Position numbers and translations under genes: made by a program
The notes under the pieces: model-generated
Databases searched by the model: none
Told to the model about the DNA's origin: nothing
The model's input: the letters and a program-made list of their open reading frames with translations, nothing else
NCBI GenBank assembly: GCA_963844255.1
Contig: CAWJNP010000024.1
Location: 124,001-188,000 of the forward strand
Length of the DNA: 64,000 nt
Reading direction: 5' to 3'
Origin: SZAS-79 sp963844255
GTDB taxonomy: Bacteria > Pseudomonadota > Gammaproteobacteria > Burkholderiales > SG8-39
Shown: positions 57,342 through 64,000 of the stretch, in pieces
Position numbering within the stretch: the stretch's first letter is position 1
Layout of the letters: each line of letters opens with the position of its first letter

Positions 57342-57955
57342 ATTTCACCTACGCGGACTTCAGAAAATTGATTTTGCCGATCATGGCTGCGGTAGTGCTG
57401 ATTGCCTGCGGTCTGTCGCTGATCTGGCTTACGGAGCAGAAATTGCGCGGCGCCAACGCAAAACTCCAAACTGAAACCAGTGCTCGGGTTCAGTCCAAGG
57501 AGCGACTGGCACGCATCAGTGAGGAGGAGCGCGAAGTAAAGGAAAGGATAGAAATCTACCGTAGTCTGATCAATTTTCACATCATAGGTAAGGAACGCAG
57601 GCTGGAATGGGTTGATGCAATTCAGCGCATTCGCATCAGCCGCGAAATGCTGGACGTACGCTACCGCATCGAGCCGCAAAGGCAGATCAGCGTCATAGAT
57701 GGAAAGCCCGGCAGTGTTTCGTTCAATTCGAGCACCATGAAGGTGGAACTGGCACTGCTGCATGAAGGAGATCTGCTGACTTTTCTGGCGGACCTTCGAA
57801 ATGCAGGAAATGCCTATGTGTCGACTCGAGAGTGTGTGATCACACGATCTGGCCCGGCGTCCCCGCCGCCCGGCGCTCCGACCCTTGTCCCACGCCTTCG
57901 TGCCGAATGTCAGATCGATCTGATCACGATCCTTGATGGCGGAGCCAAGACATGA
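57338..57955 (+). CDS. PilO-like (MshJ-like) assembly protein
   Basis: A 205-residue protein: an N-terminal membrane helix (about 10-30, LILPIMAAVVLIACGLSLIW), a coiled coil (about 35-75, rich in Glu/Arg) and a ferredoxin-like periplasmic domain. The size and layout match PilO/GspM/MshJ, which pair with PilN in the alignment complex. Sequence similarity by eye is weak and the call relies on position and architecture. Both ends overlap neighbours by 4 bp. Confidence 0.68.
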   Translation: MNFTYADFRKLILPIMAAVVLIACGLSLIWLTEQKLRGANAKLQTETSARVQSKERLARISEEEREVKERIEIYRSLINFHIIGKERRLEWVDAIQRIRISREMLDVRYRIEPQRQISVIDGKPGSVSFNSSTMKVELALLHEGDLLTFLADLRNAGNAYVSTRECVITRSGPASPPPGAPTLVPRLRAECQIDLITILDGGAKT

Positions 57956-58392
57956 GGCTTGGTGCGGCCTTGATCGTCGCACTGTTTGTCATGTGCTCGG
58001 CGCCGGCTTGCGCCGACGACCTTGGCCGACTGTTTCTCACGCCCGAGCAAAGGGCCACGCTCGACGCGAGGCGCAAGGCCCGCATTCCAGACAAGCCTGC
58101 GACGGTGGTCGTGGAATCGCCGGTCACACGGGTCGACGGGCTGGTTACACGCGGAAGCGGCAAGTCGACCGTATGGGTCAATGGGGAACCCATCCCTGAA
58201 GGATCTCAACCAGAAGGCCTGCGTGTAACGTCCCGACCTTCGGATTCCGCCCGCATCCTTGTAAATGTCGGCGAAAACAACAACCAGGTGGACCTCAAGA
58301 TCGGGCAGGCCTTTGACCGGGATACTGGCGAGGTGCGCAACCTGCTGAAGGGCGGCGAAATCAGGATCAATCCCCAGCCACGCGGAAAATGA
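57952..58392 (+). CDS. Small periplasmic protein (MshK/PilP-like position)
   Basis: A 146-residue secreted protein with a Sec signal (RLGAALIVALFVMCSAPACA, cleavage after CADD region at about residue 20). The mature part is short and beta-rich (STVWVNGEPIPEGSQPEG), like the MshK or PilP proteins that connect the PilN/O complex to the secretin. No family can be assigned with confidence. Overlaps on both sides show tight translational coupling. Confidence 0.6.
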   Translation: MRLGAALIVALFVMCSAPACADDLGRLFLTPEQRATLDARRKARIPDKPATVVVESPVTRVDGLVTRGSGKSTVWVNGEPIPEGSQPEGLRVTSRPSDSARILVNVGENNNQVDLKIGQAFDRDTGEVRNLLKGGEIRINPQPRGK

Positions 58393-60098
58393 GGCTGCAG
58401 ACAAGACGGGTACGAACGCCTCGCAGACAATCCGGCCTTGCGTTGCTGGTCATAATCGGAATGCTAGGGTTGGGAGCAACCCTGATGCTCGTCCGCGCGC
58501 TCAATCAAGCAGCGTTAAGCGACCCGCGGCGACTGGGAAATGCGCGGGTGCTCGAAGACGCAAAGGCTGCTCTCATCATGTATGTCTCTTCGCAGGTGGC
58601 TACCGAAACCTATCCTGGAAAGCTCCCCTGCCCCGAAGATACGACGAAAATCGGGACGGCAAACGAAGGCCAGGCGCAGGCGTACTGTTCTTTGCCTGCC
58701 GTCGGCCGGCTGCCGTGGAAAACCATCGGACTTGCAGCTGCCCCGTTGGACCTCGACAACGAGCAGCTGTGGTACGCGATCTCGCCAGGATTCAATCGTT
58801 CAGGTTCGGGAGTGAGTCTCGTCATCAACAGCAATACCGCCGCCGGACTGAGTGTGGACGGCAGTCCGGCCAGAGCGGTCGCACTGCTTTTTTCAGCGGG
58901 TCGCCCCATCGGAACTCAAAGTCGACCGACTGTGAGCAGCAGCAGTCCGCCTGTCGCAGCAAACTATCTCGACGGCGACAATGCAACGCTCGATACCAGC
59001 TTTGCCACTTACGGCGCGGCCAACAGTTCGAGTACGACGTTCAACGATCAAGCCGTGATCGTCTCGCATCAGGATCTGTTCAGCGTCGTCGAGCAGGCTG
59101 TCGCCAGAAGGCTGAGCGACGCGATGGTTAACGGGACCAAGCCTTTGACTGGAATCTATGCTTCTGCCGGATGGGGGGCCTCGAGCAGTGCCCCGGTGTT
59201 TCCTTATGCGGCCCCATTCAGCAATCCGAATACAAATTCGTTTCAGGGTGCAAGCGGAACAACGCAGGGACTGCTGCCGGTCACGTTTTCCACGACGCCG
59301 AGCGATGCGACCCAGTATTGCAACCCTGCGACCGACGGTGCACGGTGCGATCCCACGTTTGTGCAATGGATCAGTTTTCAAAGCATTGCGAAGTCTAGCG
59401 GAGCGATGACTCTGTACGCATCGCCGTCGCCCACATGCTCAGTGGCTGCTTCGCAGCTGTCCTGTACCATATATACCAACAACAGCGGCACCCTCACAAT
59501 CAATTTGGTTGCGACGGCACGCAAAGTGGCGATGGCACTGCGGCAACTGGATCCGGATGCGCCATCGACCGGCGATTTCAGCTCGGTCGGACGATCGGCA
59601 AGCGCGATTCTCAATTCGGACGGATCTTCCCGGGTGACTTTCACTGGCAGGGTGGTCAGTTCGGGCTCGGGAAATTTCTGGGGCTGCTCGGGAGCTTTTT
59701 TGGGCTTCTGCTACAAACGAACCTTCGACATCCCGATCCGGATGTTTGCAGATCATCCGATCGTCAACAGTTCCGACTCGGAGTACGGCTGGTTCACGAA
59801 AAACGAATGGCACAAACTGACCTACTACGCAATTGCACCGGGATTCGCCGCATCAGGAACTCGAAGCTGCACCTCCCCGAATTGTCTGACGATCAACAAT
59901 CTGGGGACCACGCCCAACAATGACAAGAGGGCGATACTGATTCTTGCAGGTCGCCCGATTGGAACACAGACCCACCCCTCGAGTACGTTGTCGAACTATC
60001 TGGAGTCCGAGAACGTTTCCCCGGTGGATTCGACATTTGAAAAGCTCAAGCCATCGCTCACGTTCAACGATCGTGTGGTGGTAGTGGACACAAATTGA
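58389..60098 (+). CDS. Large pilin-like protein with internal duplication
   Basis: A 569-residue protein with a prepilin-like N-terminus: basic residues, then SG-LALLVIIGMLGLGATLMLV (about 15-37), lacking Glu at position +5 as GspK-type pseudopilins do. The rest is a large Ser/Thr/Asn-rich passenger with Cys-containing loops. A block of about 100 residues occurs twice: near 127-226 (WYAISPGF, SAGRPIGTQSRP, TFNDQAVIV) and near 477-567 (YYAIAPGF, LAGRPIGTQTHP, TFNDRVVVV). Perhaps a tip adhesin or minor pilin. Function unknown. Confidence 0.72.
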   Translation: MRLQTRRVRTPRRQSGLALLVIIGMLGLGATLMLVRALNQAALSDPRRLGNARVLEDAKAALIMYVSSQVATETYPGKLPCPEDTTKIGTANEGQAQAYCSLPAVGRLPWKTIGLAAAPLDLDNEQLWYAISPGFNRSGSGVSLVINSNTAAGLSVDGSPARAVALLFSAGRPIGTQSRPTVSSSSPPVAANYLDGDNATLDTSFATYGAANSSSTTFNDQAVIVSHQDLFSVVEQAVARRLSDAMVNGTKPLTGIYASAGWGASSSAPVFPYAAPFSNPNTNSFQGASGTTQGLLPVTFSTTPSDATQYCNPATDGARCDPTFVQWISFQSIAKSSGAMTLYASPSPTCSVAASQLSCTIYTNNSGTLTINLVATARKVAMALRQLDPDAPSTGDFSSVGRSASAILNSDGSSRVTFTGRVVSSGSGNFWGCSGAFLGFCYKRTFDIPIRMFADHPIVNSSDSEYGWFTKNEWHKLTYYAIAPGFAASGTRSCTSPNCLTINNLGTTPNNDKRAILILAGRPIGTQTHPSSTLSNYLESENVSPVDSTFEKLKPSLTFNDRVVVVDTN

Positions 60099-60904
60099 CC
60101 ATGTCACCGTTGCGCACCAGTGCCCATCAGGGCTTTTCGCTTGTCGAAATGGCAGTGGTTCTGGCCATAGTCTCACTCCTCCTTGCCGGCATGTTGTTGC
60201 CGCTTTCCGCGCAGATAGACCAGCAGAATTCGAACGAGTCGCAGCGAAGACTCGATATGGCGCGCGATGCACTTCTTGGATTTGCCATCACCAACAGGAG
60301 ATTGCCCTGTCCGGCAAGCGCAACAAGCCTTGGAGTCGAAGTCATCGGCACCGCATTTGCGCCAGGCGGTGGCGTATGCAGTCTGCCCTGGACAGGCTAT
60401 ATACCCGCAGTGACCCTTGGCCTGCTTCCTGTAAACAGCAGCCAGCTTTTCGTCGATGCATGGGGAAACCCGATTCGCTACGCCGTTACCGATTTCAGTA
60501 CTGCCTTCACGGTTTCCGGGACTGCGGGAACCCGCCCATTTACATCGACGGACGGCATACGTGCTGTTTACAACACGACCAGCCTGACTACCCTTGTACC
60601 CGATCTGCGAGTGTGCGATACCACGACAGGGCTCACTGGCGCGGGCGCGACCGCAGATTGTCCTGCAGCCAATCAGTTGACCAACAATGCGGTCGCTGTA
60701 ATCTTCTCGACCGGAAAGAATACGCCCAGCGGGGGAACCGGCGCCCATGAGCTCGCAAACGTGAATACGACGGGAGACAGGGTTTTCATCAGTCACACGC
60801 CGACGCCGTCGACGGCATCCGGCGGCGAGTTCGATGACATCGTCCAGTGGCTGTCGCCGTATCTGCTTTACAACCGCATGATCGTCGGCGGCGCCCTTCC
60901 CTAG
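60095..60904 (+). CDS. Type IV prepilin-like protein
   Basis: A 269-residue prepilin. The cleavage site is G-FSLVEM with Glu at +5, followed by the hydrophobic helix AVVLAIVSLLLAGMLL (about residues 14-35). The globular part (CPASATSL, VCSLPWTGYIPAVTLGL, AWGNPIRYAV) shares a pattern with the large pilin-like protein before it (LPCPED, YCSLPAVGRLPWKTIGL), so the two are probably paralogous. At about 257 mature residues it is large for a major pilin. Its stop overlaps the kinase stop tail to tail (CTAG). Confidence 0.82.
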   Translation: MTMSPLRTSAHQGFSLVEMAVVLAIVSLLLAGMLLPLSAQIDQQNSNESQRRLDMARDALLGFAITNRRLPCPASATSLGVEVIGTAFAPGGGVCSLPWTGYIPAVTLGLLPVNSSQLFVDAWGNPIRYAVTDFSTAFTVSGTAGTRPFTSTDGIRAVYNTTSLTTLVPDLRVCDTTTGLTGAGATADCPAANQLTNNAVAVIFSTGKNTPSGGTGAHELANVNTTGDRVFISHTPTPSTASGGEFDDIVQWLSPYLLYNRMIVGGALP

Positions 60905-62661
60905 ACTCCATCGTCGGCTGTAGACGACGAATCCAAGAGCTGCGAAAGCGAAAAAGACACCTCGCCATCGCGGTTACGTGCAAGTGAAAGCAAAAATCCG
61001 TTCGCTTCCGCGTGTCGTGCCGCATTGTAGAGTCCGATTCCCAGTCCCGAGCTGGAAGGCACTGGCGCCCTAAACAGATCCCTTTCTACTTCAACCGGGA
61101 TTGCACGGCCCGTATCGGTCACACTAAATTGGAACGAACCGCTGTACTCCAAACAGACGGCAATTCTCACCCGATGGTCGAGTGCACGCTTGGCCAGTGC
61201 ATTTTGAATAAGATTGTCTGCGATGCTGTCGGTGAGCGACTTTGGCAGCGTGGCTTCAGGCCAGGGCTCGCACCCGATGAATTCGAGTTCAGTATCCGGA
61301 TAGCGATGCCGTAATCCATCCCACCAGTTCCGTATCGAGATCAAGTGTTCGCCTTCGGTCCGTGGCCGTTGAAGCTTCTCAAGCGTGGCCGACAGCCGCT
61401 GTGCAATCGCGGGAAGCTGCCGTCCAATCAGGGATTGCAGTTCCGGGGAGTACTCCCGGCCAGCCTCCTTCGCGGCAACGGATACCAGAACGTTCAGTGA
61501 CTGCAAAAGATTCTTCACATCGTGCGTCATTCGCGCACCGGTTTCGTGGACTGCCTGCAGATAACTTTGTTGTCGCAATTTCTGCTCGCGCTGCTTCGCA
61601 AGGTAAAACTCGGCGAGCAACTGGCCGAGAAGATGCAGATGCCAGTGCAGGGCCGGGCTGTTTCGATGCCTGGAAAAAATCACAAGTGACAATTCATCGT
61701 TCTCGAATTCGACTCGGAAAGGCGACTTCACCCCATGTTCGCCGCGGTCGTGCTGTGTGTGCCATTCAGCGCCGGTAACCCAAGGCAACCTGGCAAGGCT
61801 CGCTATGCTTTCAGTCAGGAACCTGTCGGGACGCGATTCGACACGCGAGAGTTCCGCAAGAAAATACAGCCACTTTTCGACAGGCAATCCGATTGAAAAC
61901 AGATAGCGCGAGAAAAATACATTCAGTCCGGCAAACCCAGTGTGCGGATTCCACGCCAGGCCGATGATGAACACGGTGCCGGCAATCATGAATACCGTAT
62001 AGGTGAGCGCCTCCAGGTAGTTTGTTTTCCCTAGCGTCATGAAAGTGAAGCTTCCCAGGATGACTACGCCCAGCACCAGCATAAGGAAGATGCTGTAAAA
62101 AAAGTCGATCACCTGCGGGGCCTCCGGTGGATCGGGTTCGGCGGGCAGGAAAGCCATTACCAGGAACAACACCGGCAGACCATATGCAGCAGTTGCGCGC
62201 ATTTCGGGTGCCACATCGCTGCGCGGTGCGATCTCCGGGAGAATTACTATGGCCAGCAGCGCAAGCAGATAGATCATCACCACGAGGTAAAAGCGGCGCT
62301 GCCAGCGGGCCTGATGGAGAAACACCTTTCCGCCGACGAGTCCGGCCAGGACGCATACCCAGAAGACCAGCAACCAGGCATTCAGCCAGAGCATTACTGC
62401 AGCTGCGCCGAAAGAAATGAATCCAAGCTGGGTGGCTGAGACCTGGTACTGTCCGCGCAAAAACGGCTGCCAGATCAGCAACAATCCCAGGTGGGCAAGC
62501 AGCAGCGACCTTGCCCCATTGTCTTCCACACCCCGCAGCGCGGCAACGTGCAGAAAGACAAGCATCGCGATGACGACGAAACGCCCATAGCGCTGCGAAA
62601 GCTGGAGCGCGAAGTTGGCAAGCCGTGTGAAAAATGGAACAGAAACGGAGTCTGCTTGCAT
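60901..62661 (-). CDS. Membrane sensor histidine kinase (PrsK-like)
   Basis: A 586-residue kinase: about eight N-terminal membrane helices (residues 25-290), a GAF-like region, a dimerisation box with the phospho-His in ARMTHDVKNLLQSL, and a catalytic domain with N box ADNLIQNALAK and G2 box SSGLGIGLYNAARHAEANG. The HDVKN box and multi-helix sensor resemble PrsK, the partner of PrsR. The likely partner is the regulator at 46348, 13 kb away across the pilus-like genes. ATG 62661 is preferred to longer upstream frames because the helices begin soon after. Confidence 0.85.
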   Translation of the reverse strand: MQADSVSVPFFTRLANFALQLSQRYGRFVVIAMLVFLHVAALRGVEDNGARSLLLAHLGLLLIWQPFLRGQYQVSATQLGFISFGAAAVMLWLNAWLLVFWVCVLAGLVGGKVFLHQARWQRRFYLVVMIYLLALLAIVILPEIAPRSDVAPEMRATAAYGLPVLFLVMAFLPAEPDPPEAPQVIDFFYSIFLMLVLGVVILGSFTFMTLGKTNYLEALTYTVFMIAGTVFIIGLAWNPHTGFAGLNVFFSRYLFSIGLPVEKWLYFLAELSRVESRPDRFLTESIASLARLPWVTGAEWHTQHDRGEHGVKSPFRVEFENDELSLVIFSRHRNSPALHWHLHLLGQLLAEFYLAKQREQKLRQQSYLQAVHETGARMTHDVKNLLQSLNVLVSVAAKEAGREYSPELQSLIGRQLPAIAQRLSATLEKLQRPRTEGEHLISIRNWWDGLRHRYPDTELEFIGCEPWPEATLPKSLTDSIADNLIQNALAKRALDHRVRIAVCLEYSGSFQFSVTDTGRAIPVEVERDLFRAPVPSSSGLGIGLYNAARHAEANGFLLSLARNRDGEVSFSLSQLLDSSSTADDGV

Positions 62662-62822
62662 CCTCAGCCAACCACAATTAAGGTACGTGTGCCGTGCTTC
62701 CCGGTTATCCGGGGTTTCGCGCCAGCATGGCGGATGGTATCCGAACGACACTGCCTGATACATGTCATATTGCTTTCCGCAGCGTGTCGGCACTCCTTCT
62801 ATGCGCACCTTTCGGTGACCAG

Positions 62823-63587
62823 ATGCGACCTGGACTGACGCTTGCCCGTTTTGTGATGCTCGAAGCACGCCGCACCGGCCTGCCACTGCTGGCGTTCGTC
62901 GCACTCGGTGCTGGCGTCGGCATGGCGGGGTTTCTGTCGCAGCTTGCCCTGACTGAAAGTTCGCATTTGCAGGCCGGCATTCTGGCGGCATTCTTTCGGG
63001 TCAGTGTAGTGTTCCTAACAGGCACCTTTGTCGTCACAAGCATGGTTAGGGAATCGAGCGACAAGGGCCTTGAACTGCTCCTCTCCCTGCCGATCTCGCG
63101 CACCACCTTCTACCTCGGGAAACTCGCAGGATACGCTGCGACCGGCGGCATACTTGCCGCGGCCTTTTCTCTGGTCATGCTTGTCTGGAGCCCTCCACTT
63201 TCGGTTACAACCTGGTTTGTGTCTCTTCTTCTCGAAGTAATTTTAGTCGCCTCAGTCAGCCTTTTCTTCGTTGTAACCCTGGGACAGATCGTGCCTGCCC
63301 TGGCGGCGGCGGCCGGCACCTACTTTCTCGGTCGCGTGATTGCCGCCGTTCAGGCGATCTCGACAAGTCCGCTCAACGAAGACAGCGTGCTGCAACGGAT
63401 GGCTGGCTGGGGAATTGACGCCGTCGCGCTGCTTCTTCCGCCGCTGGACAGGGCGACGCAGACGGTCTGGCTGCTATACGGCCCTCCATCACCGGGAGAG
63501 TTTCTCGCCCTGGCCGGATTGCTGTTTGTCTATGGCGCATTGGTTACCGCCGCCGGACTGTTTGACTTTCATCGCCGGAATCTGTGA
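62823..63587 (+). CDS. ABC-2 type permease of the pilus-like locus
   Basis: A 254-residue membrane protein with six helices. Its block VTSMVRESSDKGLELLLSLPISRTTFYLGK is typical of ABC-2 permeases (the cytoplasmic coupling helix). No ATPase is adjacent; the ATPase at 45618 is the probable partner. It diverges from the kinase across a 161-bp spacer. ATG 62823 is the best start, though no strong Shine-Dalgarno sequence precedes it. The stop overlaps the GTG of the next gene. Confidence 0.82.
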   Translation: MRPGLTLARFVMLEARRTGLPLLAFVALGAGVGMAGFLSQLALTESSHLQAGILAAFFRVSVVFLTGTFVVTSMVRESSDKGLELLLSLPISRTTFYLGKLAGYAATGGILAAAFSLVMLVWSPPLSVTTWFVSLLLEVILVASVSLFFVVTLGQIVPALAAAAGTYFLGRVIAAVQAISTSPLNEDSVLQRMAGWGIDAVALLLPPLDRATQTVWLLYGPPSPGEFLALAGLLFVYGALVTAAGLFDFHRRNL

Positions 63588-64000
63588 GCACCAACGAGCG
63601 ACCGTTGTCCGCAGTACCTTCAAAGGTCCTCGGGCTTCTAATTCTCAGTCTCGTGGCCCAGATCGTCTGGAAATCCATGACACGCCCAGGAATTCCGGCT
63701 GCGGAAGACCTCCCTGCGGCACCCCGGTCGCAGGTATTGAAAGTCCTGGCGCTCGGCGAGCCGGCGACTCTGGCACGCCTCGCGATGCTCTACCTTCAGG
63801 CATTCGACTTTCACGGCACGAACGCGCTCCCCTATCGGAAGCTCGACTATCACCGGCTGATCGAATGGCTGAGGGCGATTCAGGAACTGGATCCGCACAG
63901 CGCATATCCACTCTTTTCTGCCGCACGTGTATATGCCGAAGTGTCCGATCCCCAACGCCAGCGAAGCATGCTTGAATTCATCTATGAGCAATTCTTGCTC
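63584..64000 (+). CDS. Unrecognised membrane-anchored protein (cut by the window end)
   Basis: An open frame of 139 codons runs from GTG 63584, which overlaps the permease stop as GTGA, to the end of the window. It has no ATG near its start and is easily missed. It begins STNERPLSAVPSKV, then a membrane helix (LGLLILSLVAQIVWKS, about 16-31), and a helical, probably periplasmic part (LARLAMLYLQAFDFHG; YRKLDYHRLIEWLRAIQELD) that has the look of TPR-like helical pairs. It is probably co-translated with the permease. No family recognised. Confidence 0.65.
   Translation, partial: MSTNERPLSAVPSKVLGLLILSLVAQIVWKSMTRPGIPAAEDLPAAPRSQVLKVLALGEPATLARLAMLYLQAFDFHGTNALPYRKLDYHRLIEWLRAIQELDPHSAYPLFSAARVYAEVSDPQRQRSMLEFIYEQFLL

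Noticed and set aside
45505..62822. Sigma54 promoter for the pilus-like genes
   Set aside because: TGGC-type sequences before 45618, 49504 and 62823 were checked, but none has GC at the correct -12 distance.

Overview
The window looks like chromosomal DNA of a GC-rich betaproteobacterium. The evidence is gene order and family rather than a marker gene: a long histidine block ending in hinT-tatABC, a mla block leading into ibaG-murA-hisG, petABC followed by sspA-sspB, a siroheme sulfite reductase with a DUF934 partner divergent from cysB, and an 890-residue class AceE. The genus cannot be named from this sequence. There is no rRNA, CRISPR array, phage or intact insertion sequence; one tRNA-Thr(UGU) is present.

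Layout. 0-5.2 kb: MoxR ATPase, DUF58 protein, TgpA-type transglutaminase and a DUF4337 protein. 5.2-8.6 kb: aceE divergent from an Lrp-type regulator. 8.7-13.9 kb: cold-shock protein, UspA, TerC, a manganese-type (yybP-ykoY) riboswitch facing away from terC and leading into an HTH-only LysR fragment and an acyl-CoA synthetase, an NTF2-like protein, tRNA-Thr and dsbB. 13.9-17.0 kb: assimilatory sulfur genes. 17.1-20.9 kb: sspBA and the cytochrome bc1 operon. 21.1-29.7 kb: a DegS/DegQ-like protease, a PAS-sigma54 activator, and a Liv-type ABC importer with an alpha/beta hydrolase behind a near-perfect -24/-12 promoter. 29.8-38.2 kb: tatCBA, hinT and hisEIFAHBCDG, all on the minus strand. 38.4-45.5 kb: murA, ibaG, an ABC-2 exporter and mlaBCADEF.

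45.6-64 kb is the most distinctive part: a compact MSHA/type II secretion-like machine (ExeA/MshM-like ATPase, secretin, TPR protein, MshE-type ATPase with a probable c-di-GMP-binding N-terminus, inner-membrane platform, PilM/N-like, PilO-like, a small periplasmic protein, two pilin-like proteins). It is bracketed on the left by an ABC ATPase and a PrsR-like sigma54 response regulator, and on the right by a PrsK-like histidine kinase and an ABC-2 permease. The two halves of one two-component system and of one ABC exporter therefore appear to flank the machine, which suggests one functional unit. No prepilin peptidase, retraction ATPase or ordinary small major pilin is visible.

Sequence quality. 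Thirteen apparent single-base insertions break or scramble genes between 2.5 and 20.0 kb (DUF58, aceE x5, lrp, petB x3, petC x3). All are +1 events, and I saw none in the remaining 43 kb. Uncorrected read errors explain this better than gene decay, so these genes are annotated as genes with the break positions given.
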